Assembly: GCF_900187295.1 (NCBI RefSeq)
Contig: NZ_LT906473.1
Location: forward strand, 1,426,001-1,490,000
Length of the DNA: 64,000 bases
Reading direction: 5' to 3'
DNA from: Corynebacterium cystitidis
GTDB lineage: Bacteria; Actinomycetota; Actinomycetes; Mycobacteriales; Mycobacteriaceae
The notes under the pieces are model-generated. The model ran no database searches. It saw nothing but the letters and a program-made list of their open reading frames with translations, and had not been told where the DNA came from. This document shows positions 1 through 10,122 of this stretch, in pieces; position 1 is the stretch's first letter, and each line of letters starts with the position of its first letter. Both the position numbers and the translations under genes were made by a program.

Positions 1-1
1 C

Positions 2-55
2 CCCGAATTTGCCCAGGTATGGCAGCGCTTCGGATTTACCCCGGTGGCGACGTAA
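2..55 (+). CDS. modA: 3' end of molybdate-binding protein ModA (partial)
   Basis: The first bases read in frame as PEFAQVWQRFGFTPVAT followed by TAA, and the GTG of the next gene starts on the very next base. A C-terminus with a Phe-Gly-Phe near the end is typical of ModA-type periplasmic or lipoprotein molybdate-binding proteins, and the next gene is a molybdate permease/ATPase. Only 17 residues are visible, so the assignment rests mainly on this neighbour. The rest of the gene lies outside the window. Confidence 0.6.
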   Translation, partial: PEFAQVWQRFGFTPVAT

Positions 56-2029
56 GTGCCAACGAAGCAGGCGATACCGAAGCAGGCGATACCGTCGCGG
101 CTGGCGCCTCCCACTCCATGGGTGGCCGCCGGCCTTGGCGCGGTTGCCCTGGCCTGGATTGTCGGGCCGGTTCTCGCCCTCGGTGTTCGTGTGCCGTGGG
201 GTCGCATCGGCGAGGTAGCCACAGCACCCGAAACCCGCGACATGTTAATGATTACGCTGGCGGCGGCGATTCAGGCCACGCTCGTGACCGTACTGCTGGG
301 GCTTCCGCTTGCTGTATGGATGCAAAACCTTCGGCGCGGGCGCCATCTTGTCCGGTTGCTGGTTCTACTACCCCTGGCTATGCCCCCGGTGGTGGCAGGG
401 TTGGCACTGACAGCTCTGATTGGGCGTCGAGGTGTGCTCGCCCCGATACTTGATGCGGTGGGGTATCATTTCGCTTTCGAGTTCGCTGGTGTCGTGGCCA
501 GCCATGTGTTTGTGGCGTTGCCATTTGTCGTCGTCACACTCGATGCAGCTCTGCGCCAGATTGATCCAGAGATTCCGGCATCGGCTGTCGGCGTGGGATT
601 AAGCCCCAGCCGAGTCCTTCACCAGATCACCCTGCCTACCATCGCGCCGGCCCTTGCTACTGCGGCAGGGTTGGCGTTTGCGCGTTCACTCGGCGAGTTT
701 GGCACCACACTCACGTTTGCAGGCTCAATGCCGGGGGTCACCCGTACCATGTCATTGGGTATTTACCTGCTGCGCGAAACTGACCAAGGTGCTGCGTACG
801 CGATGTCTGCCCTGCTGATCGTCTTGGCCCTTGTGTCGCTTCTTTTAGGGCAGCTACCTGCCTGGTTTCAGCGCACACCTCCCCCAGCGGCACGTACCAT
901 TGGCCAGGTTGATGTGGAGCGCCTGCGCGCGCTGACCCGGCCCGCAAGCAATGGCACCAGCGTCACAATCGATCACACCGTCATCCCGGCGGGTCGAATC
1001 ACCGCGATTGTGGGCGCAAACGGCTCCGGGAAAACCACTCTGGTCAGCATGATTGCGGGCCGCCTCACTGGGGCCACGGTCGCACTGGGAGACACAATCG
1101 TTGATCAGCCCGGGATGCGTCCGGTCCCCGCGCACAAGCGGGGTGTGGTCCTGTTAACTCAGCGCCCCGGCCTGCCGCGCACCATAACGGTGGCGGGCGC
1201 GATCACCATGGTCACAGGGGATGGCAGCAAAACACGCGCGCTTCTCGACGCCGCGGGCCTCGGAGAGCTGCAAGACGTCCCTGTTCCTGCTCTTTCCGGT
1301 GGCCAAGCCGCACAAGTAGCACTAGTGCGCGCCCTCGCAGCGAAGCCTGAGGTGCTCATCGCCGACGAGCCCTTGGCCGCAGTCGATGCTGTCTCTGCTC
1401 GGGGGTGGCGGCAAGTGCTGCGAGCAACTGCCGATGACCGCACCACGCTCATGATCACTCACAACCCGCTGGATATAGCAGGCTTGTCGGAGCATATGAT
1501 CGTGATGGACGAGGGAAAAATTATCAGTTCCCAAAGCACCGCAGCAGAACTTGCGGTTCCGTCCTCAAACTTTGTTGCCGGGTTAGTGGGACTCAACCGC
1601 CTAACCGGAACCATGAGCACTATCTCTAATGCTATGATTACGCTCAATGCCAATGGAACCACCATTGCCGGGGTTGTTTCGGAAGAGGTGCTAGAATCGC
1701 GCACCCTGACTGAAGGAATGCCCGCGGTGGCCACCATCGCCCCGGCAGCCACGACCGTCCGGCTCCCCCGCCCCGCACCATGCGCTGACGATCCGACAGA
1801 ATCGGCCCGCAACGTGTGGTCTGGGACAGTAGAAGCGATCGACAACGCACCAGGTGGCACCCACGTCACCCTCACGGTGAATATCGGGGCGGGAACCATC
1901 ACGGTTCCGGTAACGCGGCAGTCTGCGCTAGAACTTGATATTGAGCCTGGCATGGAACTCGAGTGTGTCACCAAAGCACTCAACGTCTCGGTGCACCCGC
2001 AGCGTGGCGGACCGCACATGCGGTCATGA
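56..2029 (+). CDS. modBC: Fused molybdate ABC transporter permease/ATP-binding protein (ModB-ModC)
   Basis: A single 657-residue chain carries both inner-membrane parts of a molybdate importer. Residues ~20-270 form a ModB-type permease: several hydrophobic spans and the EAA-like loop around ALRQIDPEIPASAVGVG. Residues ~300-510 form the ATPase, with Walker A GANGSGKTT near 320, signature LSGGQ near 411 and Walker B VLIADEP near 432. The C-terminal ~120 residues look like paired TOBE/MOP molybdate-sensing repeats. Most bacteria encode ModB and ModC separately, so the fusion is notable but is found in actinobacteria. The GTG start directly abuts the modA stop, which suggests translational coupling. 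A 15-bp direct repeat near the start gives KQAIPKQAIP. Confidence 0.88.
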   Translation: MPTKQAIPKQAIPSRLAPPTPWVAAGLGAVALAWIVGPVLALGVRVPWGRIGEVATAPETRDMLMITLAAAIQATLVTVLLGLPLAVWMQNLRRGRHLVRLLVLLPLAMPPVVAGLALTALIGRRGVLAPILDAVGYHFAFEFAGVVASHVFVALPFVVVTLDAALRQIDPEIPASAVGVGLSPSRVLHQITLPTIAPALATAAGLAFARSLGEFGTTLTFAGSMPGVTRTMSLGIYLLRETDQGAAYAMSALLIVLALVSLLLGQLPAWFQRTPPPAARTIGQVDVERLRALTRPASNGTSVTIDHTVIPAGRITAIVGANGSGKTTLVSMIAGRLTGATVALGDTIVDQPGMRPVPAHKRGVVLLTQRPGLPRTITVAGAITMVTGDGSKTRALLDAAGLGELQDVPVPALSGGQAAQVALVRALAAKPEVLIADEPLAAVDAVSARGWRQVLRATADDRTTLMITHNPLDIAGLSEHMIVMDEGKIISSQSTAAELAVPSSNFVAGLVGLNRLTGTMSTISNAMITLNANGTTIAGVVSEEVLESRTLTEGMPAVATIAPAATTVRLPRPAPCADDPTESARNVWSGTVEAIDNAPGGTHVTLTVNIGAGTITVPVTRQSALELDIEPGMELECVTKALNVSVHPQRGGPHMRS

Positions 2030-2056
2030 AACAGTCTTTGAAAGGTGTGAATCCAC

Positions 2057-2815
2057 GTGGACAGCATTACTTATCCACGTCCGGCAACTGATTTGCTTCC
2101 AGAAATGCTTAAACTGAGCCCGAAACAAACGGAAGTGCTTGCCACGCTCCAAAGCTTTCCTCGCGGTGCGCGAGCTGCCGACATTGCCGAACGTTTAGGA
2201 ATGCATGTAAATACTGCGCGTGGTCACCTCGATGAGCTGGTAGCAAAAGATGCAGTGCGCGTAACCTCGGCACCTGCTGCGGGACGCGGCCGGCCATCGC
2301 TCATCTTCCAAGTACGTGTTCCTGACAACCGCACCATCGCGGAAGAACACATCGAACTGATCGAACTGCTGGTGGGCCTAGTAGAAAATTCTTCAAGCTC
2401 CGACGAAGCGGTAGAGCGTGCCCGAGCGGTCGGCGCCCAGTGGGCAGCAACAATAAAAAGCGAAGAGGAAACATGGTCCACCGCAGCCGACACCATTGCG
2501 GGCCTAAATCAACGCCTGCGGGAGATGGGATTCGATCCCCAGGTTGTCGAACATGGTACTCACTGCGCCGACGATCCCATCAGCGATTCATCCCCATCGG
2601 CTGAGATTACACTGCACTCCTGCCCGTTCGTATCCGCCGACGGCACCACCCCGTCGCCCTTTATCTGCGCTGTCCATGAGGGATTCTTACAAGAACGCAT
2701 CGCACGTTACGCAAATGATCACGTCAACCTGGAGCTAAAAAGGTACACCCCAACCGAAACATGTACGGTCAAGGTGTTTGCACCAAACACGCGAGACGTA
2801 GCCGCGGCGAATTAA
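2057..2815 (+). CDS. HTH transcriptional regulator, COG2345/SufR-like
   Basis: This 252-residue protein has an N-terminal winged-helix domain (~15-85; the helix-turn-helix runs through [25 protein letters not shown]). Its C-terminal half resembles the COG2345 family, which includes the Fe-S regulator SufR. Cysteines in CADDP, HSCPF and FICAVH (~190-230) could bind a metal or an Fe-S cluster; this is inferred from the family. The GTG start lies 27 bp after modBC with AAAGG upstream, so it may share that transcript and could control it. Its stop overlaps the stop of convergent thrB by 4 bases, leaving no room for a terminator between them. Confidence 0.75.
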   Translation: MDSITYPRPATDLLPEMLKLSPKQTEVLATLQSFPRGARAADIAERLGMHVNTARGHLDELVAKDAVRVTSAPAAGRGRPSLIFQVRVPDNRTIAEEHIELIELLVGLVENSSSSDEAVERARAVGAQWAATIKSEEETWSTAADTIAGLNQRLREMGFDPQVVEHGTHCADDPISDSSPSAEITLHSCPFVSADGTTPSPFICAVHEGFLQERIARYANDHVNLELKRYTPTETCTVKVFAPNTRDVAAAN

Positions 2816-3738
2816 CTGCGTGTGACGTCTACTTGTACTGGGCCTGCAATCTCAAGATCGAGAACGCGCAAGCCCATTTCTTCTGCCTCATCCAGCAGCT
2901 TCTGCTCTACCCCACCGGTGGAAAGCACCATCACGGTTGGGCCAGCACCCGACAGGTACGCTGCGTAACCACGGTTGCGGAGACGGTTAACCCACTCCGC
3001 GGTCACAGGCAGGACATCCGCGCGGTAGGGCTGGTGCAGGCGATCACGCGTGCCCTCCCACAGCAGCTCCGGGTGATGTTGTAGCGCCACTGTCATCACT
3101 GCCGCGCGCGAAACGTTGAAGCGAGCATCCATATGCGTAACGTGGTCCGGAAGCACGCGGCGTACGGCCACCGTGGAGGCGTGGAAGTTCGGCACTAGCG
3201 CAGTCGCCTTGATGGATTCGTGCACTGGTATCGAAACAGCCTTGTAGGCCGGCTGGGAGATACCGTCGACTGGGATCTCGGTCCACGACACCACAGCATC
3301 ACCTAACACAGAGGCCGCAGCATTATCGGGATGCCCTTCAAATGCGCTGGCCAGCTGCACAACCTGGCCAGTAGTTAGGGGGTTTCCCGCTAACGCGTTT
3401 GCTGCCACCACACCGGAAACGGCAGCTGCCGCCGAAGAGCCCAGGCCACGCGACTGTGGAATATTATTTGTGCACGTTACTTTCAGGCCGGGCACCTCCG
3501 CGCCCGCCTCGTGCAACCCAGAACGGATTGCTTTAACAACAAGGTGGCTCGAATCACGTGGCAGATCATCTTCACCCTCGCCGATCACGTTAACTTCTAG
3601 CCCGGCCGCTGTGACCTCCACCTCGACGATGTCGTAGATGCCCACAGCCAGGCCGAGAGTATCAAAACCGGGGCCCAAGTTTGCAGACGAACCTGGCACC
3701 TTTACCGTGGCTTTTAGCCCTACTTCCAGTTCTTTCAT
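2812..3738 (-). CDS. thrB: Homoserine kinase
   Basis: ThrB phosphorylates L-homoserine with ATP, the first step committed to threonine. The 308 residues have the usual GHMP-kinase layout: an N-terminal substrate motif [17 protein letters not shown] (~15-31), the ATP-binding glycine loop [14 protein letters not shown] (~90-105), and a C-terminal GHMP motif around [12 protein letters not shown]. Length is normal. It follows hom by 11 bp, the classic hom-thrB operon of corynebacteria, and is presumably transcribed from the hom promoter. Confidence 0.96.
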   Translation of the reverse strand: MKELEVGLKATVKVPGSSANLGPGFDTLGLAVGIYDIVEVEVTAAGLEVNVIGEGEDDLPRDSSHLVVKAIRSGLHEAGAEVPGLKVTCTNNIPQSRGLGSSAAAAVSGVVAANALAGNPLTTGQVVQLASAFEGHPDNAAASVLGDAVVSWTEIPVDGISQPAYKAVSIPVHESIKATALVPNFHASTVAVRRVLPDHVTHMDARFNVSRAAVMTVALQHHPELLWEGTRDRLHQPYRADVLPVTAEWVNRLRNRGYAAYLSGAGPTVMVLSTGGVEQKLLDEAEEMGLRVLDLEIAGPVQVDVTRS

Positions 3739-3749
3739 GCCGGATACCC

Positions 3750-5087
3750 TTAGGCGTCTAGGCGGATGACGGAGCGGACCTCGCGCACGTCCGACAGCTC
3801 TGCGAGCTCCTCGACGATAGCGCCCAACGCCTTTTCCTTCGCTGAATGCGTCACGACGATCAGTCGAGCCGCATCGGTATCTTCGACCTCTTCCTGGCGG
3901 ACAGTGCGCAGGGAGATGCCGGCCGCGGAGAAACGCTCGGCGATATCAGCAAGTACACCCACCCGGTCATCCACCATCATGTCGATGTGGTACTTGGTGT
4001 CAACCTCACCGAAGTCAGCGATCGGGTGATTAGCGTATGGGTTCTCACCTGGTGCGCGGCCACCGTGGACCTTGTTGCGCGCAGCACCGATCAGGTCACC
4101 GAGGACCGCAGAAGCAGTCGGTGCACCACCTGCACCATTGCCGTAGAACATCAGCCGTCCTGCAGCTTCTGCTTCAACGAAGATCGCGTTGTAGGACTGG
4201 TCCACACTCGCCAATGGGTGGTCGTTAGGCACCAAGGTGGGGTGCACGCGCGCGTTGACGGACTTGTTGCCCTGATCGTCGACAAGCTTTTCACAAATAG
4301 CCAACAGCTTGATGGTGTAATCAGCGGCGGTGGCAGCCGCGATATCGTCGGCAGTGACCTTGGTGATGCCTTCGCAGTACACATCGTCGAAGGTTACGCG
4401 GGTGTGAAAGCCCAACGAGGCGAGGATAGCGGCCTTCGACGCAGCATCATGGCCTTCCACATCGGCCGTCGGGTCAGCTTCGGCGTAGCCCAGCTCGGTT
4501 GCCTCTGCCAGCGCATCTTCGTAGGTAGCGCCGGTGGACGCCATCGCGTCCAAGATGAAGTTGGTGGTGCCGTTGACAATACCGGAGATGCGCTGGATCT
4601 GGTCGCCCGCCAGTGAGCGGCGCAGCATCCCCACCACGGGGATCGCCGCTGCTACCGCGGCCTCGAAGAAGAGGTCCACGCCGGCCTTGTCCGCGGCCTG
4701 AGCCAACTCGTCGGCATGAGCTGCTACCAGTGCTTTATTCGCGGTGACCACGGACTTCCCGGATTCCAGCGCCTTGAGGATAAGCTTGCGCGGGTAATCG
4801 ATGCCACCGATCACCTCGACAACAACATCAACATCGTCGCGAGTGACAAGCGACTCAGCGTCGTCCGTCAACAATGACGGGTCTACGCCCTCGCGCGGCT
4901 TGGAGAGGTCCGAGACTGCCACACCTTTGACCTCGATGGGGCCACCAATGCGGTTGTGGTAGGCGTTGGGGTTCTCGGCGATCAGGCGCAGGACCTCCGT
5001 ACCGACGGTACCCATGCCCAGTACGGCCACGCCGACAGGCTGGCCGAGTCCCTTGCCCTGATTGAACGAGGCGGAAGTCGCAGTCAT
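3750..5087 (-). CDS. hom: Homoserine dehydrogenase with ACT domain
   Basis: Hom reduces aspartate-4-semialdehyde to homoserine, at the branch to threonine, isoleucine and methionine. The 445-residue protein has an N-terminal NAD(P)-binding motif GMGTVGTEV (~24-32), the catalytic domain with a NGTTNFIL motif (~170), and a C-terminal ACT domain (~360-440, [17 protein letters not shown]), which in corynebacterial Hom mediates threonine feedback inhibition. The ATG is preceded by AGGAG. It heads the hom-thrB operon. Upstream lie a candidate promoter and a strong leader hairpin, so transcriptional control is likely. Confidence 0.96.
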   Translation of the reverse strand: MTATSASFNQGKGLGQPVGVAVLGMGTVGTEVLRLIAENPNAYHNRIGGPIEVKGVAVSDLSKPREGVDPSLLTDDAESLVTRDDVDVVVEVIGGIDYPRKLILKALESGKSVVTANKALVAAHADELAQAADKAGVDLFFEAAVAAAIPVVGMLRRSLAGDQIQRISGIVNGTTNFILDAMASTGATYEDALAEATELGYAEADPTADVEGHDAASKAAILASLGFHTRVTFDDVYCEGITKVTADDIAAATAADYTIKLLAICEKLVDDQGNKSVNARVHPTLVPNDHPLASVDQSYNAIFVEAEAAGRLMFYGNGAGGAPTASAVLGDLIGAARNKVHGGRAPGENPYANHPIADFGEVDTKYHIDMMVDDRVGVLADIAERFSAAGISLRTVRQEEVEDTDAARLIVVTHSAKEKALGAIVEELAELSDVREVRSVIRLDA

Positions 5088-5134
5088 GATTCTCCTGTTG
5101 ATTGTTGAATGGTAGCTAAAATTTTTGGCGCCGA

Positions 5135-5153
5135 GCAGGCTCTAGGAGCCTGC
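5135..5153 (-). promoter_or_regulatory. Leader hairpin upstream of hom
   Basis: GCAGGCTC and GAGCCTGC form a perfect 8-bp stem with a 3-nt loop, inside the predicted 5' leader of hom-thrB about 50 bases before the start codon. On the hom strand the hairpin has no T run after it, so it is not a standard intrinsic terminator. An attenuator or mRNA-stability element is possible; this is inference. Confidence 0.45.
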
Positions 5154-5173
5154 AAAAAGCGTGCACCTGCAAC

Positions 5174-5203
5174 AGTGTACCTTTAGCCAGAAACCCGCGT
5201 CAC
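5174..5203 (-). promoter_or_regulatory. Candidate promoter of hom-thrB
   Basis: On the minus strand a TACACT -10 (forward 5174-5179) fits the corynebacterial TANNNT consensus, with GTGACG 18 bp upstream as a weak -35. It would start transcription about 80 bases before the hom ATG, with the 5135-5153 hairpin inside the leader. Confidence 0.4.
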
Positions 5204-5245
5204 TTGCGGTAATGATTTTTCACCCGTCACTTCTTCGGTGCCCAC

Positions 5246-6574
5246 TTATGCTTCGCGCGCCAAGAAGTCCTCGATAGTTTCTCGCTTCAGCATCGGGGTG
5301 GCGGTACCACCCCGGACACTGACCACCGCGGGGCGCCCAAACCAGTTGTAGTTAGAGCTCATCGCATAACAATAAGCACCCGTATTCGCCACAGCTAGTA
5401 AGTCACCAGGGGCGATGTCCGCAGGGTACTGCGCGTCTTTGATGATCAGGTCGCCCGATTCACAGTGGGAACCCACCACTCGTGTGGTGATCGGCTCCTC
5501 ATCTGCAAAACGGTTGATCAGGCGTGCGTCGTACTGCGCGTCGTAGAGTGCTGGGCGGATATTGTCGCTCATTCCCCCATCTACTGCGATATAGCGGCGC
5601 GTGGTGTCATCGTCGACATGCACATCTTTGGTGGTTCCCACTTCGTAGACCGTGACTGCGCACGGCCCTGAAATGGCACGACCCGGCTCCACCACCAGCG
5701 TTGGTGTGCTGATACCCAAGTCTTTTGCGCACTCACTGATCGCCTGGAGCATATCGGCTGCCACCGCATCCACGTCGAGTGCGGATTCTTCTTCGGTATA
5801 CGCGATGCCGTAGCCACCGCCCAGGTCCAGGTACGGCAGAGCCAACTCCAGCTCGGCGTGGATGCGTCGATACAGTTCGAGCACCCGCTCGGCGGCCACG
5901 TTAAAGCCTGCTGCGTCGAAGACCTGGGAACCGATATGGCAGTGCAAGCCGGTCAGCTCAAGGTTTTCTGCGTTATTCGCTGCCACGGCTGCCTCCCACG
6001 CTGAACCTGACGCCAGCGAAAACCCGAACTTCTGGTCCTCATGGCTGGTGGCGATGAACTCGTGGGTATGCGCCTCCACGCCGGGCTTGACGCGGATCCA
6101 CACTTCTTGGATTTTGCTTTCTGCACGCGCGATCTTGTCAAGCCGCGCAAGTTCCTGGGCGGAGTCGATCACCACATGCCGCACGCCCTCGCGCACGCAG
6201 CTACGCAAGAAGCTGGTGGATTTGTTGTTGCCGTGGGCGGTGATCCGCGCAGCCGGAAACTCAGCAGCCAGCGCGATAAGCAACTCATTTTCACTGGCTA
6301 CGTCAAGGCTTAAGCCCTCTTCGTCAACCCAACGCGCAATGGTGCGTGTAAGAAAGGCTTTGGACGCGTAGTGCACGTTGTGCGCTCCCCCAAAAGCACG
6401 TGCCATATCCCGGCAGCGGCTGCGGAAGTCATCTTCATCCACAACGAAGACGGGGGTGCCGTAGTCTTCGGCGATTTCATCCAAAGGCACTCCGGCAATT
6501 GTTACTACGCCGTCTTCTTGGCGGGCAGCGCCGCGTGGCCACACGTGTTTCGGCAAAGAGTTGAAGTCAGTCAT
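5246..6574 (-). CDS. lysA: Diaminopimelate decarboxylase
   Basis: LysA removes CO2 from meso-diaminopimelate to give L-lysine, the last step of the pathway. The 442-residue PLP enzyme of fold type III has the PLP lysine in HYASKAFL (~69-76), the glycine-rich phosphate loop [11 protein letters not shown] (~250), and the C-terminal dimer-interface motifs SHCESGDL and [12 protein letters not shown]. Its ribosome-binding GGAG lies within the last codons of argS, only 3 bases upstream, so the two are co-transcribed. This argS-lysA pair next to hom-thrB is a well-known corynebacterial arrangement. Confidence 0.96.
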   Translation of the reverse strand: MTDFNSLPKHVWPRGAARQEDGVVTIAGVPLDEIAEDYGTPVFVVDEDDFRSRCRDMARAFGGAHNVHYASKAFLTRTIARWVDEEGLSLDVASENELLIALAAEFPAARITAHGNNKSTSFLRSCVREGVRHVVIDSAQELARLDKIARAESKIQEVWIRVKPGVEAHTHEFIATSHEDQKFGFSLASGSAWEAAVAANNAENLELTGLHCHIGSQVFDAAGFNVAAERVLELYRRIHAELELALPYLDLGGGYGIAYTEEESALDVDAVAADMLQAISECAKDLGISTPTLVVEPGRAISGPCAVTVYEVGTTKDVHVDDDTTRRYIAVDGGMSDNIRPALYDAQYDARLINRFADEEPITTRVVGSHCESGDLIIKDAQYPADIAPGDLLAVANTGAYCYAMSSNYNWFGRPAVVSVRGGTATPMLKRETIEDFLAREA

Positions 6575-6577
6575 GCT

Positions 6578-8230
6578 TTACATCCGCTCCGGTGCTGTGA
6601 CGCCCACGAGTGCCAGTGCATTAGCCAAGACCTGGCGAGAGGCAGCTGCCAGCGCCAGGCGCGCCGCATGAATCGGCTGCGCTGTCTCGCCTGCCTTGGG
6701 CAAGATCTGGCAGGCGTCGTAGAAGCGGTGGAACACGCCGGCGAGTTCCTCCGCGTAGCGCGCCACGCGGTGTGGTTCCCGCAGCTCGGCAGCGGCCTTA
6801 ATCACGCCGGGGAATTCGCCCAAGGTACGGATCAAGTCGCCTTCCTTCTCATGGGTCAGCAGGGCAAGGTCTGCACCTTCTGCACTGACGCCGGCTTCAT
6901 CGGCTTTGCGCTTAATCGAGCACAGGCGCGCATGCCCGTACTGCACGTAGTAGACGGGGTTGTCGCTGGATTGCGAGGCCCACAAGTCCAGGTCAATATC
7001 TAGACTTGAGTCCACGCTTGAGCGCACCATGGAGTAGCGTGCTGCGTCTACTCCAATGGCATCGACCAAATCATCGAGGGTGATCACGGTGCCTGCACGT
7101 TTGGACATGCGCACAGCCTTGCCATCTTTGACCAGGTTGACCATCTGCCCGATCAGCACTTCCACCTGCATCGGGTCATATCCCAAGGCGGCGGCTGCGG
7201 CACGCAGGCGCGCGATGTAGCCGTGGTGGTCCGCGCCGAGCATATAAATAGCAAGAGTATGGCCCCGGTCGAACTTGTCGGCCGCATATGCGATATCGCC
7301 AGCGATGTAGGCATGGTTTCCGTCAGACTTAATCACCACGCGGTCTTTATCATCGCCGAAGTTGCTCGAGCGCAGCCACCACGCACCGTCCGCCTCATAG
7401 AGGTTGCCGTTACCTTTCAGCGTCGCGATCGCGTTGTCTACCGCACCGGAGTCGAACAGCGAGTTCTCGTGGAAGAACACGTCAAAGTCTGTGCCAAAGT
7501 CATGCAGTGATTGCTTGATGTGCTCGAACATCATCTCCACACCCTCGGCCCGGAAAGTTTCCTCAACCTCGGCATCGGTCCCGTCCAGCGCATCAGGACG
7601 CTTATCGACGACCGCCTGAGCAATCTCGTTGATATAAGCACCGCCGTAGCCATCTTCCGGCGCAGGTTCACCTTGTGCTGCAGCAACTAAGGAGCGGGCA
7701 AAACGGTTGATCTGCTCACCGTGATCGTTGAAGTAGTATTCGCGGGTCACCTCAGCCCCAGCAGCTTCAAGAACACGGCCCAGCGAGTCGCCAACTGCTG
7801 CCCACCGGGTTCCACCCAAGTGGATTGGCCCAGTGGGGTTGGCGGAGACAAACTCGAGGTTGATCTTCTGGCCGACATACATGTCTCCATGGCCGAATGT
7901 TGCGCCCTTGTTGAGGACCTCTGCCACGATAGAGCCTTGCGCGGCCGCAGCCAGCCGCAGGTTAATAAAACCGGGCCCTGCGACTTCTGCAGAATCGATG
8001 CCGGGGTCGTCGTTAAGCTCTTCTGCGAGCCAACCGGCAAGATCACGCGGGTTGGTGCCTGCTTTCTTGGCCACCTGGAGGGCAATATTGGTGGCGTAAT
8101 CGCCGTGCTCTGGGTTGCGCGGGCGTTCGACGGTTACAGTGTCGGGGACCACACTGGAATCTAAGTGGTGGTTGTCTAAAACGCGCACCGCTGTGTCTTT
8201 AATCGTTGCGGCCAAGTCTGCAGGTGTCAT
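6578..8230 (-). CDS. argS: Arginyl-tRNA synthetase
   Basis: This class I synthetase charges tRNA-Arg. At 550 residues its length is normal. The signature HIGH is present as PIHLGGTR (~125), the KMSKS-like loop as RMSKRAGT (~370), and the C-terminal helical anticodon-binding domain ends [20 protein letters not shown] -10-like hexamer lies only 8 bases upstream of the ATG and there is no Shine-Dalgarno sequence, so the mRNA may be leaderless. It is the first gene of the argS-lysA operon. Confidence 0.96.
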   Translation of the reverse strand: MTPADLAATIKDTAVRVLDNHHLDSSVVPDTVTVERPRNPEHGDYATNIALQVAKKAGTNPRDLAGWLAEELNDDPGIDSAEVAGPGFINLRLAAAAQGSIVAEVLNKGATFGHGDMYVGQKINLEFVSANPTGPIHLGGTRWAAVGDSLGRVLEAAGAEVTREYYFNDHGEQINRFARSLVAAAQGEPAPEDGYGGAYINEIAQAVVDKRPDALDGTDAEVEETFRAEGVEMMFEHIKQSLHDFGTDFDVFFHENSLFDSGAVDNAIATLKGNGNLYEADGAWWLRSSNFGDDKDRVVIKSDGNHAYIAGDIAYAADKFDRGHTLAIYMLGADHHGYIARLRAAAAALGYDPMQVEVLIGQMVNLVKDGKAVRMSKRAGTVITLDDLVDAIGVDAARYSMVRSSVDSSLDIDLDLWASQSSDNPVYYVQYGHARLCSIKRKADEAGVSAEGADLALLTHEKEGDLIRTLGEFPGVIKAAAELREPHRVARYAEELAGVFHRFYDACQILPKAGETAQPIHAARLALAAASRQVLANALALVGVTAPERM

Positions 8231-8281
8231 GAGGTGAAAGTGTAGTAGAAGCTGCGCTCTTTGAACTCATAGCCCGGCTAC

Positions 8282-9958
8282 TTAGACGACCATCCAGCCA
8301 AGGATTGGTGTGGTCTGCAGGAACACCACGATGCCCAGGAATACCAAAAGCCCCAAGGAGACCTTCATGGTCTGCTTCATAATCTCGGATTCCTTGCCCA
8401 CCAGGCCCACGGTGGCAGCGCCGAGTGCCACCGTTTGTGGTGAGATCATCTTGCCCAGCGTCGCACCACCAGTGTTCGCCGCGACTAGGACGTGTTCCGG
8501 CACGCCGATGGTAGCTGCGGTAGTCGCCTGCATCTGTGCGAACAGGGCGTTCGACGAGGTACCAGAACCGGTGACGAATGTGCCCAGCCAACCCAGCACA
8601 GGAGAGATCAGCGGGAAGATCGCGCCAGTACCTGCCAGCAGGGCACCGATAGCCGCTGTCTGGCCAGAGAAGTTCATCACATACGCCAGGCCCATCACTG
8701 CGGCGATAGTGACATAGGACATCCTCATACGGTTCAGGCCAATGAAGAGCTCGGCGAAACCGGTTCCGATGCCCAGCGAGTAGCGGCCGTTTTCATTGAT
8801 GAAGGTGTACACCAGCACCGTAATCACGCCACAGAAGAACAAGATGGTGCCTGGGCTAGACAGCCAGTTGAAGTTGAAGATCGGCGAGGTCGACGGCTCT
8901 CCTGCTGGGGTGAGCAAACGCTCATACAGCCCTGGCCAGCCGAACTTGATGTCAGTCGATGCCAGTGCCGCCGGAATGTCCACGCCGATGCGCCACAACT
9001 TGGTGATAGCAAAGACCACCACAATCAGGATGTATGGGAACAGGGCGAGGAAGCCACGTTGCGCAGTGAGCACCGACCCTGAGGTATCTGCCTGGCTGGC
9101 CTGATCTTCTGGGGTGGTGGGTGTCCACACTGCCAGAAAGGCGATACCGGCGACCAGGGAGACCAGCGAGGCCATCACGTCGGTAAGTTCGTAGGCAAAG
9201 TAGTTGGACGCGAGGAACTGGCCGCCGCCGAAGGAGATGCCCAGCACGATTGCCATCGGCCAGGCTTGGCGCAGGCCACGCTTCCCGTCCATGATAAGGA
9301 GCAGCAGAAACGGCGTGATGAAGGCGGTCAGCCCCACGAGGCGGCCGGCCTGGCCGGCCAGGTCGCTCACATCCAACCCAGCTAGTGAAGCGCCAGTGGT
9401 CACCGGAATCGCCATCGCGCCGAAGGCCACCGGTGCAGCATTGGCCACCAGCGTGACCACGATCGCTTTCATCGGCTTCATGCCGATTGCCACCAACATC
9501 GACGACACAATTGCTACCGGGGCACCGAAGCCTGCGAGGGCTTCGAGCATGCCGCCGAAGGCGAAACCGATGATCATGGCCTGGATGCGCATGTCTCCTT
9601 TACCAATCTTGGAGAAAATCACGCGCATATCTTCGAATCTGCCGGATTTCACGGTGAGGTCATAGATCCACACCGCCATCCAGATGATGTAGACGATGGG
9701 AAATAGACCGAAGCAGATTCCTTGGAGCAATGACATGCCGGCCATGTCCCACGGCATGCCAAACGGCAGCACTGCGATGATCAATGCCACCACTACTGAG
9801 GCGATCGCCGAGGTGTGGGCTGCCCACTTGAAACCCATTAGGAACAAAAAGAAGGCCGCCAATGGCAGTACTGCCACCAGCGCGGTCCACCCCACCGACC
9901 CGGCAACGGCTTCTGTGGATGGCGTGTAAGTGTCTTGTGCAAGCAGCAGTGTGGTCAT
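8282..9958 (-). CDS. lldP: L-lactate permease (LctP family)
   Basis: A polytopic inner-membrane transporter of the LctP family that takes up lactate (some members also glycolate). It is about 558 residues from the chosen ATG, with around 13 hydrophobic spans and a family segment resembling SGQTAAIGALLAGTGAIFPL. An in-frame start 34 codons upstream exists, but the chosen ATG is better: it is preceded by AGGAAGGA and the chain becomes hydrophobic soon after. It diverges from lutABC, which oxidises lactate, so uptake and oxidation are probably induced together through the palindrome in the shared intergenic region. Confidence 0.9.
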   Translation of the reverse strand: MTTLLLAQDTYTPSTEAVAGSVGWTALVAVLPLAAFFLFLMGFKWAAHTSAIASVVVALIIAVLPFGMPWDMAGMSLLQGICFGLFPIVYIIWMAVWIYDLTVKSGRFEDMRVIFSKIGKGDMRIQAMIIGFAFGGMLEALAGFGAPVAIVSSMLVAIGMKPMKAIVVTLVANAAPVAFGAMAIPVTTGASLAGLDVSDLAGQAGRLVGLTAFITPFLLLLIMDGKRGLRQAWPMAIVLGISFGGGQFLASNYFAYELTDVMASLVSLVAGIAFLAVWTPTTPEDQASQADTSGSVLTAQRGFLALFPYILIVVVFAITKLWRIGVDIPAALASTDIKFGWPGLYERLLTPAGEPSTSPIFNFNWLSSPGTILFFCGVITVLVYTFINENGRYSLGIGTGFAELFIGLNRMRMSYVTIAAVMGLAYVMNFSGQTAAIGALLAGTGAIFPLISPVLGWLGTFVTGSGTSSNALFAQMQATTAATIGVPEHVLVAANTGGATLGKMISPQTVALGAATVGLVGKESEIMKQTMKVSLGLLVFLGIVVFLQTTPILGWMVV

Positions 9959-10021
9959 TGGGGTCCTTCCTTCTCCACCAATCCAATTTCCAGTGGTCAG
10001 AAATTTAGCAACATTAATGTG

Positions 10022-10050
10022 TTCGAATAAGTGCAGGTCACTTCGTCGAA
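10022..10050. promoter_or_regulatory. 29-bp interrupted palindrome between lldP and lutA (candidate operator)
   Basis: TTCGA-AT-AAGTG-CAGGT-CACTT-CG-TCGAA is symmetric around base 10036. The outer five pairs and the inner five pairs match, ten of fourteen in all. It lies midway between the divergent lactate permease and lutABC genes, where a lactate-responsive regulator would bind. No regulator gene is adjacent in the window. Confidence 0.55.
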
Positions 10051-10122
10051 AAGCCGTCAAAAATCCAACTGAATCGTTACAGTGGATAGTACTCCCTTAA
10101 TTGACCGATAGGAAAGAAAACC

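Noticed and set aside
1459..2067. 202-codon minus-strand frame
   Set aside because: Antisense of the ModC/TOBE part of modBC, which has clear motifs on the other strand.
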